Shown here one piece after another: positions 1 through 7,518 of a stretch of DNA of 17,546 nt. How positions within the stretch are numbered: the first letter of the stretch is position 1; each line of letters opens with the position of its first letter. Origin of the DNA: Alphaproteobacteria bacterium (GTDB lineage: Bacteria; Pseudomonadota; Alphaproteobacteria; UBA6184); contig JAUIKZ010000018.1 of assembly GCA_030433125.1 (NCBI GenBank), positions 1 to 17,546 on the forward strand, given 5' to 3'. The notes beneath the pieces are model-generated. The model worked only from the letters and a program-made list of their open reading frames with translations, was not told the DNA's origin and made no database searches. The translations under genes were made by a program, and so were the position numbers.

Positions 1-2
1 CC

Positions 3-122
3 CCGTGGGCCCACCTGGACATTGCCAGCATGACATGGAGCGATAAAGGCCGCCCCACATGTCAGCCAGGCGCTACGGGCTTTGGGGTTGAGTTACTAGT
101 GAACATGGTGACAGGTCGCTAA
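3..122 (+). CDS. pepA: Leucyl aminopeptidase, C-terminal end (partial)
   Basis: The reading frame that enters from the left edge ends in about 39 residues beginning PWAHLDIASMTW and ending GFGVELLVNMVTGR. This matches the conserved C-terminus of M17 leucyl aminopeptidases (PWAHLDIAG...GATG-G--LL). These cytosolic di-zinc enzymes remove N-terminal residues from peptides. Only the tail is present, so the metal ligands and the start lie outside the window. The TAA stop at 120-122 shares its last base with the ATG of holC, so the two are probably co-transcribed and translationally coupled. A pepA-holC neighbourhood is common in proteobacteria, which supports both calls. The frame was read by hand from a short stretch, but the motif match is clear. 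Confidence 0.85.
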   Translation, partial: PWAHLDIASMTWSDKGRPTCQPGATGFGVELLVNMVTGR

Positions 123-556
123 TGGAGCTTATTTACTATAGCACAAGCACAACGCCAGCAGACAAACTGCTGGCGAAGCTTTTAGCCAAAACCCTGGAGC
201 AAAACAAGCGCGCTTTAGTGGTGTGTGAAACGGAAGAGTACCAAACCCACGTGAATGACACGTTGTGGAACCCACGGGCCGTGTTGCTACCGCATGCCCG
301 CGCCACCGATATGTACCCGGAAGAGCAACCCATCTTGCTAAGCTTGAGTGACGTCACCCCAGCTAATAAAGCAGAATTTGTGTTTTATCTTGAGTCATCT
401 GATTTTGCTCACGCCGAACAGTATAACCGTGCCGTTATTATCGCCAGCAGCCTGGATGAAAAACGCTTGCAAGAGGCACAGCAGTTTGCGCAGCAGAACA
501 GCACTGTTCAGCTTAAATGCTGGAAAGAAGCCGACGGCAAATGGGTACCGGCTTAA
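122..556 (+). CDS. holC: DNA polymerase III subunit chi
   Basis: This 144-residue protein has the usual length of HolC. The family's landmarks are visible: an N-terminal beta strand with a Tyr-Tyr pair (ELIYYSTS), a DTLW element near residues 46-49, and LLPHA near residues 55-59, followed by PILLS. Chi forms a heterodimer with psi in the clamp-loader assembly of the replicative polymerase and contacts single-strand-binding protein at the fork. Many alphaproteobacteria have chi without a recognisable psi, and none is seen here. The ATG at 122 overlaps the pepA stop (TAATG), which sets the start by translational coupling. The stop at 554-556 overlaps the stop of the convergent transporter gene. 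Confidence 0.9.
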   Translation: MELIYYSTSTTPADKLLAKLLAKTLEQNKRALVVCETEEYQTHVNDTLWNPRAVLLPHARATDMYPEEQPILLSLSDVTPANKAEFVFYLESSDFAHAEQYNRAVIIASSLDEKRLQEAQQFAQQNSTVQLKCWKEADGKWVPA

Positions 557-2250
557 AAATTCCACCCCAGCTTGAAAAAGAACCGGGGTTGATACGCCTT
601 GAACTCGTTGTCTGTAGGGGCAATGAAAGGGAACCCCGCACGCAGCTCACCATTGAGGCCCACGCGAAAGCCAAACCGCCAGCCCAGTGAAAAAGAGGCC
701 ACTGTGTCATTTTGCTTATCAAACGCTACGCCCTTGTGCCGCGCCACGCCCCCATCGCCTGAAATAAACAACTGCGAGAAAGGCAAGGAGTGCGGCAAAA
801 ACGAGCCATCATAGCGTAATTCTAAAACGCCTCCGATACCACTGTCACCCGAAATATCACCCGCGTTGTACCCACGCCCCACCAGGCTGCCACCATATTG
901 AATTTCTTCCGCGTGGGGCAAACTGTGGAACCCCCACTGCCCATTTATAATAGCGAGCACTGACACACCAAAGCTCGTGTTATAGTTAAAAATGCTATAA
1001 ATACCCAGTTTGCTAAAGCGCCCTTTTGAGTCTGGTTTGCTGGTTTGCGTTTGGTCAACGTTAAGTAAACCTTGTGAAAACAAAAAGCTAACTTCCGCAA
1101 AGATGTTATCCCACGTAGCATTAAACAGGCTCCCTACCCGCAGGGTTAACAAACGATCATACTTATCAATAACAGAGCTGCCATTGAAAGTGGCCTCTGA
1201 TGAAGGCATATTGATGTCCAGCGACCCTCTCATTTTCCACGCTGCATCCCGCTTATACACTAAAGGATGCATAACCATTACATTAAAAAAATGTGCGCTG
1301 GTTTTGCGCTTCAGCTCACCCTCCCCTGAGTCGGTTGATACAATCTTATCACTGCGAGTGTATTTATATTCAAAATATCCACGGGTGCCATATTTGTTCA
1401 AAAATTGAGTGTGTTTAAAGTCCACGCCCGTAGAATGCTTCAAAATATAGGCGCTATCAAAATTGAGGTAGGTTTTGCTCTGCCACATAATATTTGGCAC
1501 CATGCCGCCTAACACAAACCCAATATCCCGCGTGTAGTTAGACGTATTGAAATATGCCGACGCGGCTTTCTCTTTTTTAACGTTAAAAATGAGACTAGTG
1601 CCATGGTCAATGGCGGGGTCTGCCTTTACAATCGGGTGCACTGTATACCCCGGCGTTTTTTGCGCCAAGTAAATGTAATTGTCGGCCTCTTTTAAATTAA
1701 AGGGGCGTTTTTTGCGAATTTGCGCCAAGTAATAATTGTACAGCGCCGCAAAACGCGTGCTACGCGGGTCCACGCTGGTTTGCGAAATAAAGCCTTCCAC
1801 CACCTGAATATTAATATGCCCACCGCTTATTTCTTGAGGCGGCAGGTAAGCCATGGACGTTACATACCCTTCATTCCGATAGCGATCCGAAATTTTGGCA
1901 GAAATATCAAACACCGTTTGCACAGAAACACGCTTGCCCACATAAGGACGCCAAATGGCTTGAAGCTGCGCTTTGGGGATAGCGGTGTTGCCCGTTAGGT
2001 TGATGCTCTTCAGCGTCACAAAAACCTTATCTAGGTTTTTATTGGCCTTTTGTTGCCGCAAGCTTTCATCGATATAAAGCTTTGGCTGGGTTTTGCGCTG
2101 CGAGAAGGGGTCAGAGGCATCCGTAGATTTGAAATAATCTTTGGCCTGGTCACGGGGCTGCGGGTTTTTAAGGCCTACTATATCCATAGGCGTATTCGCC
2201 TGCAGGCCGGCTATAGATAAAACACTGAGAACGCTATAAAATTTACGCAT
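553..2250 (-). CDS. TpsB-family outer-membrane transporter (ShlB/FhaC/HecB type)
   Basis: The 565-residue protein has the architecture of two-partner-secretion transporters, which export a large TpsA exoprotein across the outer membrane. Residues 1-18 form a signal peptide ending in LQA. A first POTRA domain spans about 79-154 and includes the family pattern GYVTSMAYLPPQ...GGHINIQVVEGFI. A second spans about 160-226. The rest reads as alternating barrel strands. The conserved loop-6 element appears as GRGYNAGDISGDSG (R459, G460, Y461), and the chain ends in Phe as outer-membrane barrels do. No TpsA (haemagglutination-domain) gene lies in the window. The ATG has only an A-rich, weak ribosome site. 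The gene sits between housekeeping genes and its last four bases overlap holC. It could instead be an Omp85-like transporter of other function, but the POTRA motif favours TpsB. Confidence 0.85.
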   Translation of the reverse strand: MRKFYSVLSVLSIAGLQANTPMDIVGLKNPQPRDQAKDYFKSTDASDPFSQRKTQPKLYIDESLRQQKANKNLDKVFVTLKSINLTGNTAIPKAQLQAIWRPYVGKRVSVQTVFDISAKISDRYRNEGYVTSMAYLPPQEISGGHINIQVVEGFISQTSVDPRSTRFAALYNYYLAQIRKKRPFNLKEADNYIYLAQKTPGYTVHPIVKADPAIDHGTSLIFNVKKEKAASAYFNTSNYTRDIGFVLGGMVPNIMWQSKTYLNFDSAYILKHSTGVDFKHTQFLNKYGTRGYFEYKYTRSDKIVSTDSGEGELKRKTSAHFFNVMVMHPLVYKRDAAWKMRGSLDINMPSSEATFNGSSVIDKYDRLLTLRVGSLFNATWDNIFAEVSFLFSQGLLNVDQTQTSKPDSKGRFSKLGIYSIFNYNTSFGVSVLAIINGQWGFHSLPHAEEIQYGGSLVGRGYNAGDISGDSGIGGVLELRYDGSFLPHSLPFSQLFISGDGGVARHKGVAFDKQNDTVASFSLGWRFGFRVGLNGELRAGFPFIAPTDNEFKAYQPRFFFKLGWNF

Positions 2251-2266
2251 TTTCTTTTATACATAC

Positions 2267-2289
2267 CAAGGCTAGGCCCCTTGTACAAG
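2267..2289 (-). promoter_or_regulatory. Hairpin and palindrome just upstream of the TpsB gene
   Basis: CAAGG at 2267-2271 pairs with CCTTG at 2279-2283 around a seven-base loop, and CTTGTACAAG at 2280-2289 is a perfect 10-base palindrome. They lie 17-39 bases upstream of the TpsB start. On the - strand TTGTAC is followed after 17 bases by TATGTA, a poor sigma70 match. This could be an operator or a 5' UTR hairpin. There is no direct evidence beyond symmetry and position. Confidence 0.3.
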
Positions 2290-2472
2290 AGGGAATTGCT
2301 GGCAATGATGCAAGATTTCACTTATTAACACTTGTTGCTAATGCTATTCACCCGCCGCCCTACAAGAAAAAACATCTTGAAAAAAGGGAAACCTATGTGG
2401 GCGTGGGCAGCCTGAATATAAGCTATTAGCTCAACGCCTCGAGCACAGCCCTGCAAGCCACAACCCTTCTGA

Positions 2473-2501
2473 TTGACTTTTTTCCTCCCACGACATACAT
2501 T
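2473..2501 (+). promoter_or_regulatory. Putative sigma70 promoter of parC
   Basis: TTGACT (2473-2478) is separated by 17 bases from TACATT (2496-2501). These match the consensus -35 at five of six and the -10 at four of six positions. The expected transcript start is near 2508, leaving a very short leader before the parC ATG at 2522. The spacing and position make this the best promoter candidate in the roughly 270-base gap between the TpsB gene and parC. Confidence 0.55.
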
Positions 2502-2521
2502 CGAATGAGAATATTACAGGC

Positions 2522-4759
2522 ATGAACGATAACATTATATCCGTTGAATTAAAAAAAACCATAGGAGATAGGTACCTATCCTACGCCCTCTCCACCATTG
2601 TGTCTCGCTCCCTACCGGATGTGCGCGATGGCTTAAAACCTGTACACCGGCGATTGCTTTATGCTATGCGTGAGCTCAACCTAAACCCCACAAGTGCTTT
2701 CAAAAAGTGCGCCCGTGTGGTGGGTGACGTCATTGGTAAATTCCACCCCCATGGGGATGCGGCCGTTTATGATGCCATGGTACGGCTAGCCCAAGACTTC
2801 TCGGTACGTTACCCCTTAGTGGAAGGGCAAGGCAACTTTGGGAACATTGACGGTGATAATGCAGCTGCCATGCGTTACACCGAAGCACGCCTTACATCCT
2901 TTGCTGCCCTCATGCTTGAAGGCTTAAATGAAGACGCCGTCGATTTCAGTAAAACCTATGACGGGGAGAACAAAGAACCCGTCGTGATGCCCGCCTACTT
3001 CCCCAACCTTCTCGCTAATGGCGCTACGGGTATTGCCGTAGGTATGGCCACCAGCATCCCCCCTCACAATATTATGGAGCTCTGGGACGCCTTGTTGCTG
3101 TTGCTTAAAAAGCCATCCGCCTCCATTGATGAATTGACGAATATAGTCAGCGCCCCCGACTTCCCCACCGGCGGGGCGATAGTAGAGAGCACCGAGGCCT
3201 TACGCTCTATTTACAAAACGGGGCGCGGGTCTATTCGCTTACGGGCCAACTATGAGATTGTGGAGCTCAAGCGGGGACAATATGAAGTGGTGATCACTGA
3301 CATCCCCTACATGGTGCAAAAATCACGGCTGCTGGAAAAAATGGGGGAGCTCCTGGAAGCGAAAAAGCTACCCCTTATGGGCACCTTCCGCGATGAATCC
3401 GCCGAAGACATTCGTATTGTGATTGAACCGAAAAATGGCAATGTGGAAAGCGACATGCTGATGGAGCTGCTCTACAAAAACACTGAATTGGAAACGCGCT
3501 TCCCAGTGAACCTCAATGTGCTAACAGCGGGCAATGTGCCCAAACTTCACAACTTGCAAGAACTGTTAACAGCCTACTTAACGCACCAAATTCAGGTGCT
3601 GTGCCGCCGCTCTCAGTTTAAACTCAACAAGATTAATGACCGTCTCCACTTACTCGAAGGCTTGTTAGTTGCCCACCTCAACATCGACGAAGTGATCGCC
3701 ATTATTAAAGAAGAAGATGAGCCAAAGCCCGTTTTGATGAAGCGCTTTAGCCTGAGTGATATTCAAGCCGAGGCCATTTTAAACATGAAGCTGCGCCATT
3801 TGCGTAAGCTGGAAGAAATTAAAATCAAAGAAGAGCAACAGCAACTTCAAGCAGAACGCGATCAGCTGAACACCCTTCTCGCGAGTGAAGCGGAGCAGAA
3901 AAAACATATCGCCCAAGGCATTAAAGAGCTTAAAAAGCAATTCGGGAAAAAACCCATCACTAAAAGGCGTACCATCCTTAAAGGAGCGGTGGAGGCCGTG
4001 GAAATCACCACCGAGGCCTTAGTTCAAAAAGAAGCCATCACGGTGGTGCTCTCAAAAATGGGGTGGCTCAAGGCTTACAAAGGCCACAACATTGCCGCTG
4101 ATAGCTTTAAGTTTAAAGATGGTGACCAGCTGCAATTAGCGACAGAGTGTCACACCACTGATAAAATACTCTTGTTTGCTACCAACGGGCGCTTTTACAC
4201 CTTGAACGCCCACGAAATTCAACGAGGTAAAGGGTTTGGTGAGGCCCTACGCCTAGCCATTGACCTAGAACCAAAAGAAAATATTCTCGCCGCTTTTAAG
4301 GCGTCGGAGAGTGATAGTGACCAGCATATTCTACTGGCGACTATTATGGGCCGCGGGTTTAAAGTAAAGCTCGAGCACGCCATCGCCCAAACCCGCAACG
4401 GCAAGCAAATTATGAACGTAACACCAGGTGAACCGCCCGTGATAGCCATGTTGCTCAATCACAGCTACGTGGCCTTCATGAACTCAAACCGTAAAATGCT
4501 TATTTTACAAACCGAGGACATACCCGAACTCCAGCGGGGCCGCGGCGTGGTGCTCCAAAAGTTTAAAGAGGGCAAACTACGAGACGCCATAGGGCTTGAA
4601 ATTGATGGAACCTTACAATGGCCCGTGGGCGACAAAACCCGCACGGTAAATGACTTCACCAATTGGCTTGGCAAGCGCGCGCAAGCAGGGAGGCTGGCCC
4701 CTTTTGGTTTCCCCCGTGACAACCGATTCACAGGCGTTGAATTTGCGCCGAAGGAATAA
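2522..4759 (+). CDS. parC: DNA topoisomerase IV subunit A
   Basis: This 745-residue protein is the DNA-cleaving subunit of topoisomerase IV, which with ParE decatenates daughter chromosomes. The catalytic arginine-tyrosine pair is R118-Y119 in AAAMRYTEARLT. The N-terminal breakage-reunion domain starts DRYLSYALSTIVSRSLPDVRDGLKPVHRR, here referred to by its first residues near 16-20. The quinolone-determining segment reads HPHGDAAVYDAM (75-86). A charged coiled-coil stretch (about 425-480) leads into a C-terminal beta-pinwheel-like region. The length and the weak GyrA-box-like signals fit ParC rather than GyrA, which is usually longer with clearer repeats. The position equivalent to E. coli ParC Ser80 is Ala80, and Glu84 is Asp84. 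No strong Shine-Dalgarno precedes the ATG. parE is not nearby. It is convergent with acpS. Confidence 0.92.
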   Translation: MNDNIISVELKKTIGDRYLSYALSTIVSRSLPDVRDGLKPVHRRLLYAMRELNLNPTSAFKKCARVVGDVIGKFHPHGDAAVYDAMVRLAQDFSVRYPLVEGQGNFGNIDGDNAAAMRYTEARLTSFAALMLEGLNEDAVDFSKTYDGENKEPVVMPAYFPNLLANGATGIAVGMATSIPPHNIMELWDALLLLLKKPSASIDELTNIVSAPDFPTGGAIVESTEALRSIYKTGRGSIRLRANYEIVELKRGQYEVVITDIPYMVQKSRLLEKMGELLEAKKLPLMGTFRDESAEDIRIVIEPKNGNVESDMLMELLYKNTELETRFPVNLNVLTAGNVPKLHNLQELLTAYLTHQIQVLCRRSQFKLNKINDRLHLLEGLLVAHLNIDEVIAIIKEEDEPKPVLMKRFSLSDIQAEAILNMKLRHLRKLEEIKIKEEQQQLQAERDQLNTLLASEAEQKKHIAQGIKELKKQFGKKPITKRRTILKGAVEAVEITTEALVQKEAITVVLSKMGWLKAYKGHNIAADSFKFKDGDQLQLATECHTTDKILLFATNGRFYTLNAHEIQRGKGFGEALRLAIDLEPKENILAAFKASESDSDQHILLATIMGRGFKVKLEHAIAQTRNGKQIMNVTPGEPPVIAMLLNHSYVAFMNSNRKMLILQTEDIPELQRGRGVVLQKFKEGKLRDAIGLEIDGTLQWPVGDKTRTVNDFTNWLGKRAQAGRLAPFGFPRDNRFTGVEFAPKE

Positions 4760-4783
4760 ACCCCACTCTAAAATCGCCCTCAT

Positions 4784-4847
4784 AAAAAATCATCAGGGGA
4801 GGGGGTTGTGGTGGGCAACAATCACAAACGGGCAAGACTTCCTCCCC
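4784..4847 (-). terminator. Nested inverted repeat between parC and acpS, possible terminator of the rpoZ-acpS operon
   Basis: GGGGAGG (4796-4802) can pair with CCTCCCC (4841-4847). Inside, TTGTG (4806-4810) can pair with CACAA (4823-4827). Read on the - strand the outer stem is followed six bases later by a run of six T (4784-4789). This is the right side for ending the acpS transcript. The gap before the T run and the large loop make it an imperfect intrinsic terminator. Confidence 0.35.
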
Positions 4848-4923
4848 ACACACATTCAAAACGCTACCCTCCATAGTCCCTATTGCTCTGCCCCCCTAGA
4901 AGCTGTATTGCCTTTTGCTCTGG

Positions 4924-5316
4924 CTATGGCGACCCAACAAGGCTCTCAATAAGCACAAAGGCTTGGGCATAATGTCGCTCATCCGAAAGGGTTATGTGAA
5001 CACACGCACGCCCCGCCAAATGCTGAAACGTGGCGAGGGTTTCGCCTTCAAGCACTATACTTGGTTTCCCCATTGCATTATTAATACAGGCGATCTCTTT
5101 TAAATTAACGCCGCGGCCAATCCCCACGCCCAAGGCTTTTGCGAAGGCTTCCTTAGCTGCAAAGCGCTTAGCGTAATAGTGAACGCTTGGGTTCTGGTAT
5201 TTGGGTTTTATTTCCTGAGGGTTAAAGCAGCGGCGTAAAAAACGGTCCCCATGCCGGTCAAGCAATATGGCCACACGGGCCACCTCGATAAGGTCAGATC
5301 CGATTCCGTAAATCAT
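4924..5316 (-). CDS. acpS: Holo-[acyl-carrier-protein] synthase
   Basis: AcpS transfers the 4'-phosphopantetheine arm of coenzyme A to a serine of apo-acyl carrier protein, enabling fatty-acid and lipid synthesis in the cytosol. The 130-residue length is typical. The signature GIGSDLIEVARV sits at residues 4-15, containing the Mg-binding Asp8. The second motif RFAAKEAFAKALG lies near residues 51-63, with the conserved Glu and Lys. Its ATG overlaps the rel/spoT stop by four bases (ATGA), implying translational coupling. AcpS downstream of rpoZ and rel/spoT is a common alphaproteobacterial arrangement, although pyrE, often present between them, is missing here. Confidence 0.95.
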   Translation of the reverse strand: MIYGIGSDLIEVARVAILLDRHGDRFLRRCFNPQEIKPKYQNPSVHYYAKRFAAKEAFAKALGVGIGRGVNLKEIACINNAMGKPSIVLEGETLATFQHLAGRACVHITLSDERHYAQAFVLIESLVGSP

Positions 5317-7511
5317 GCGCGCTCAATTGATATCACATGTTCGAGTGAGCGTAAAATAGCCATGATTTGCGATAGCTGCACATAACTTTTCACCTCAACA
5401 TCAACCAGCATTTCAAAGAAGCTTTCTGTACGGCGGATTATTTTTAAGTTGCTAATGTTCGCATTTTCTGCAGCAATCACCCCGGTTATCGAGGCAAACA
5501 TAGCTTTTGTGTTTTCCATCAACAGCTTTAAGCGGCTAATAAAAAAGGCTTCTCCCTTTTTAGCAATAACATCATCGCTCCACTGCACATCTATCCAACG
5601 GTCTGGTGAGGCTGAAAACTGTTGAAGATTTGGGCAATCGAAGGTATGAATCCTTACCCCCTTTCCCGTTACAATAATGCCAACGATCCGCTCACCCGGT
5701 AGAGGATGGCAGCATTTGGCATAATGAATAGCCAGACCTGGCACCAGCCCCTGAATGCTTAGCCCACCGTCGGTTTTGGTAACCTGCTTTAGCTTAAAGT
5801 CTTCTGGGCTAGCTGTTGCTTTTTCTTCTTTAGTTTCTTTCTTGTCACCTATATGTGTTTGAATAACGGAGGCAAGTTGGGGGGGGGTTATTCGCCCCAT
5901 GCCCACACGTGCCTGCAGCTCTTCCTGGTCTTTTAAGTGGAAATGCTCAGTCAGCACTTTTACATTTGCTTCACTTGCTGGTAGCTTCGCCCCCTTAAAA
6001 GCCATTTGGATGAGGTTGCGCCCAAGCTCAGTGTATTGAGTGCGTTGCTTCTCGGCAATGTATTTTTTTACACAGGCCTTAGCTTTACCCGTAATAACAA
6101 ATCGTTCCCACGCAGGAGAGGGCGAATGGTTTTTAGAGGTGATAATTTCTATTTGATCACCGTTACTAATAGCCACGCGCAAAGGGACTATGCGGCCATT
6201 AATTTTAGCACCTACACACCGGTTGCCTACGTCAGTGTGAACGGCATAGGCAAAGTCAACGGGGGTAGCGCCATGTGGTAAGGCTATAATTTCGCCCTTG
6301 GGTGTAAAGCAAAAAACTTGGTCTTGATACATCTCAAGCTTTGTATGTTCGAGAAATTCTTCAGGCGTAGTTGAGTGATCAAGAATATCTAGCAGCTCTC
6401 TTAACCAACGGAATGTTTTTTGGTCGGCCACCCCACGCCCTTGCTTATACTCCCAATGGGCCGCGATCCCCATTTCGGCTGTTCTATGCATCTCATATGT
6501 GCGAATTTGAATTTCGATGGTGTTTTTATTGGGACCAATAACACTCGTATGTAGCGACTGATAGTTGTTGGGTTTAGGGGTGCTTATATAATCCTTAAAA
6601 CGTCCTGGCACAACAGGGAAGGTGCTGTGGATAAGGCCCAATACTTGATAACACTGGGGCGTGGTTTCCACTAAAATACGAAAAGCAATAATGTCGGAAA
6701 GCTGCTCGAACGGGAGATTTTTGTTCTTCATTTTCTTCCAAATGGAAGGGGTCGATTTTTCACGTCCCGTTACTTGTGATTTATAACCAGCCTTACCGAG
6801 AAGGTCATTTAAGGCGCTAACAACCGTTCCAACAGTGTCTTCTTTTTTCTCAAACAACAATTTTTTACGGCGCTCAATAGCATCATACGCGTCTGGGTGC
6901 AGATTTTTAAAGGCATGCAACATTAAATCATCGTGCACACGCTGCATACCTAGTCGCTCTGCTAAAGGCGCGAAAATCTCTTTGGTTTCAAGAGAGATCT
7001 TTTTTCGTTTGTGCTCTTTTGGTAAAAAACCAAGGGTCCGCATGTTGTGCATGCGATCACAAAGCTTCACCAATAACACTCTCAAATCTTGCGACGTAGC
7101 CAAAACCAGCTTGCGAAAATTTTCAGCCTGCGCTAAGGCTGCTGTTTGATCGCGCTTAATTTTGATGTTCGAAAGTTTAGTCACACCATCAACCAGCTTG
7201 GCCACTTCGGCTCCAAACTCTTGCTCTATCTCCTGCAAACTAATGTTACAATCTTCTACAACATCGTGTAGAAGGGCGGTTACAATGGAGGTTTGGTCAA
7301 GTTTTAGTGTAGTGGCGATCTCAGCTACAGCTAAAGGGTGGGTGAAAAAAGGCTCACCAGAGGCCCGAAACTGACCATGGTGAGCTTGTTGTGCAAAATT
7401 ATATGCTTTTACAACCAGTTGTTCGTCGCAATAAGGATCATAAGCCTTTACCAACCTGGCCAGATCTCTAGGCGTAAGAGGTAGGGGGTGTTCAGGTTTT
7501 TCTGTGGCCAT
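5313..7511 (-). CDS. rsh (relA/spoT): Bifunctional (p)ppGpp synthetase/hydrolase
   Basis: From the preferred start the protein has 732 residues, with the full long-RSH layout. An HD hydrolase (about 30-180) keeps R49, H58, H82-D83, E86-D87 and D152. A synthetase domain (about 235-360) keeps D273 in LSDIIAFRIL and E333 in IEIQIRT. A TGS domain (about 397-458), a CC/zinc-finger-like segment with KCCHPLPGERIVGI, and a C-terminal ACT domain follow. Both activities therefore appear intact, so it should make and degrade the stringent alarmone. I chose the ATG at 7509-7511: it lies 7 bases after the rpoZ stop with AGGG just ahead. The longer alternative starts with TTG at 7568 inside rpoZ and adds a basic, unconserved 19-residue extension. 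A run of nine C falls at codons 542-544 (see findings). Confidence 0.93.
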   Translation of the reverse strand: MATEKPEHPLPLTPRDLARLVKAYDPYCDEQLVVKAYNFAQQAHHGQFRASGEPFFTHPLAVAEIATTLKLDQTSIVTALLHDVVEDCNISLQEIEQEFGAEVAKLVDGVTKLSNIKIKRDQTAALAQAENFRKLVLATSQDLRVLLVKLCDRMHNMRTLGFLPKEHKRKKISLETKEIFAPLAERLGMQRVHDDLMLHAFKNLHPDAYDAIERRKKLLFEKKEDTVGTVVSALNDLLGKAGYKSQVTGREKSTPSIWKKMKNKNLPFEQLSDIIAFRILVETTPQCYQVLGLIHSTFPVVPGRFKDYISTPKPNNYQSLHTSVIGPNKNTIEIQIRTYEMHRTAEMGIAAHWEYKQGRGVADQKTFRWLRELLDILDHSTTPEEFLEHTKLEMYQDQVFCFTPKGEIIALPHGATPVDFAYAVHTDVGNRCVGAKINGRIVPLRVAISNGDQIEIITSKNHSPSPAWERFVITGKAKACVKKYIAEKQRTQYTELGRNLIQMAFKGAKLPASEANVKVLTEHFHLKDQEELQARVGMGRITPPQLASVIQTHIGDKKETKEEKATASPEDFKLKQVTKTDGGLSIQGLVPGLAIHYAKCCHPLPGERIVGIIVTGKGVRIHTFDCPNLQQFSASPDRWIDVQWSDDVIAKKGEAFFISRLKLLMENTKAMFASITGVIAAENANISNLKIIRRTESFFEMLVDVEVKSYVQLSQIMAILRSLEHVISIERA

Positions 7512-7518
7512 AACCCTA

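Noticed and set aside
1652..1732. Direct repeats inside the TpsB gene: TTGCGCCAAGTAA at 1660 and 1720, each near GGCGTTTTTTGCG
   Set aside because: Both encode short YLAQ-type stretches in the second POTRA region (YYLAQIRKK and YLAQKTPG). The flanking residues differ, so this looks like codon-level coincidence or an old local slip rather than a mobile or regulatory repeat.
4650..5103. Two small + strand open frames between parC and acpS
   Set aside because: They overlap the end of parC and the antisense of acpS, have no ribosome site, and encode no recognisable protein.
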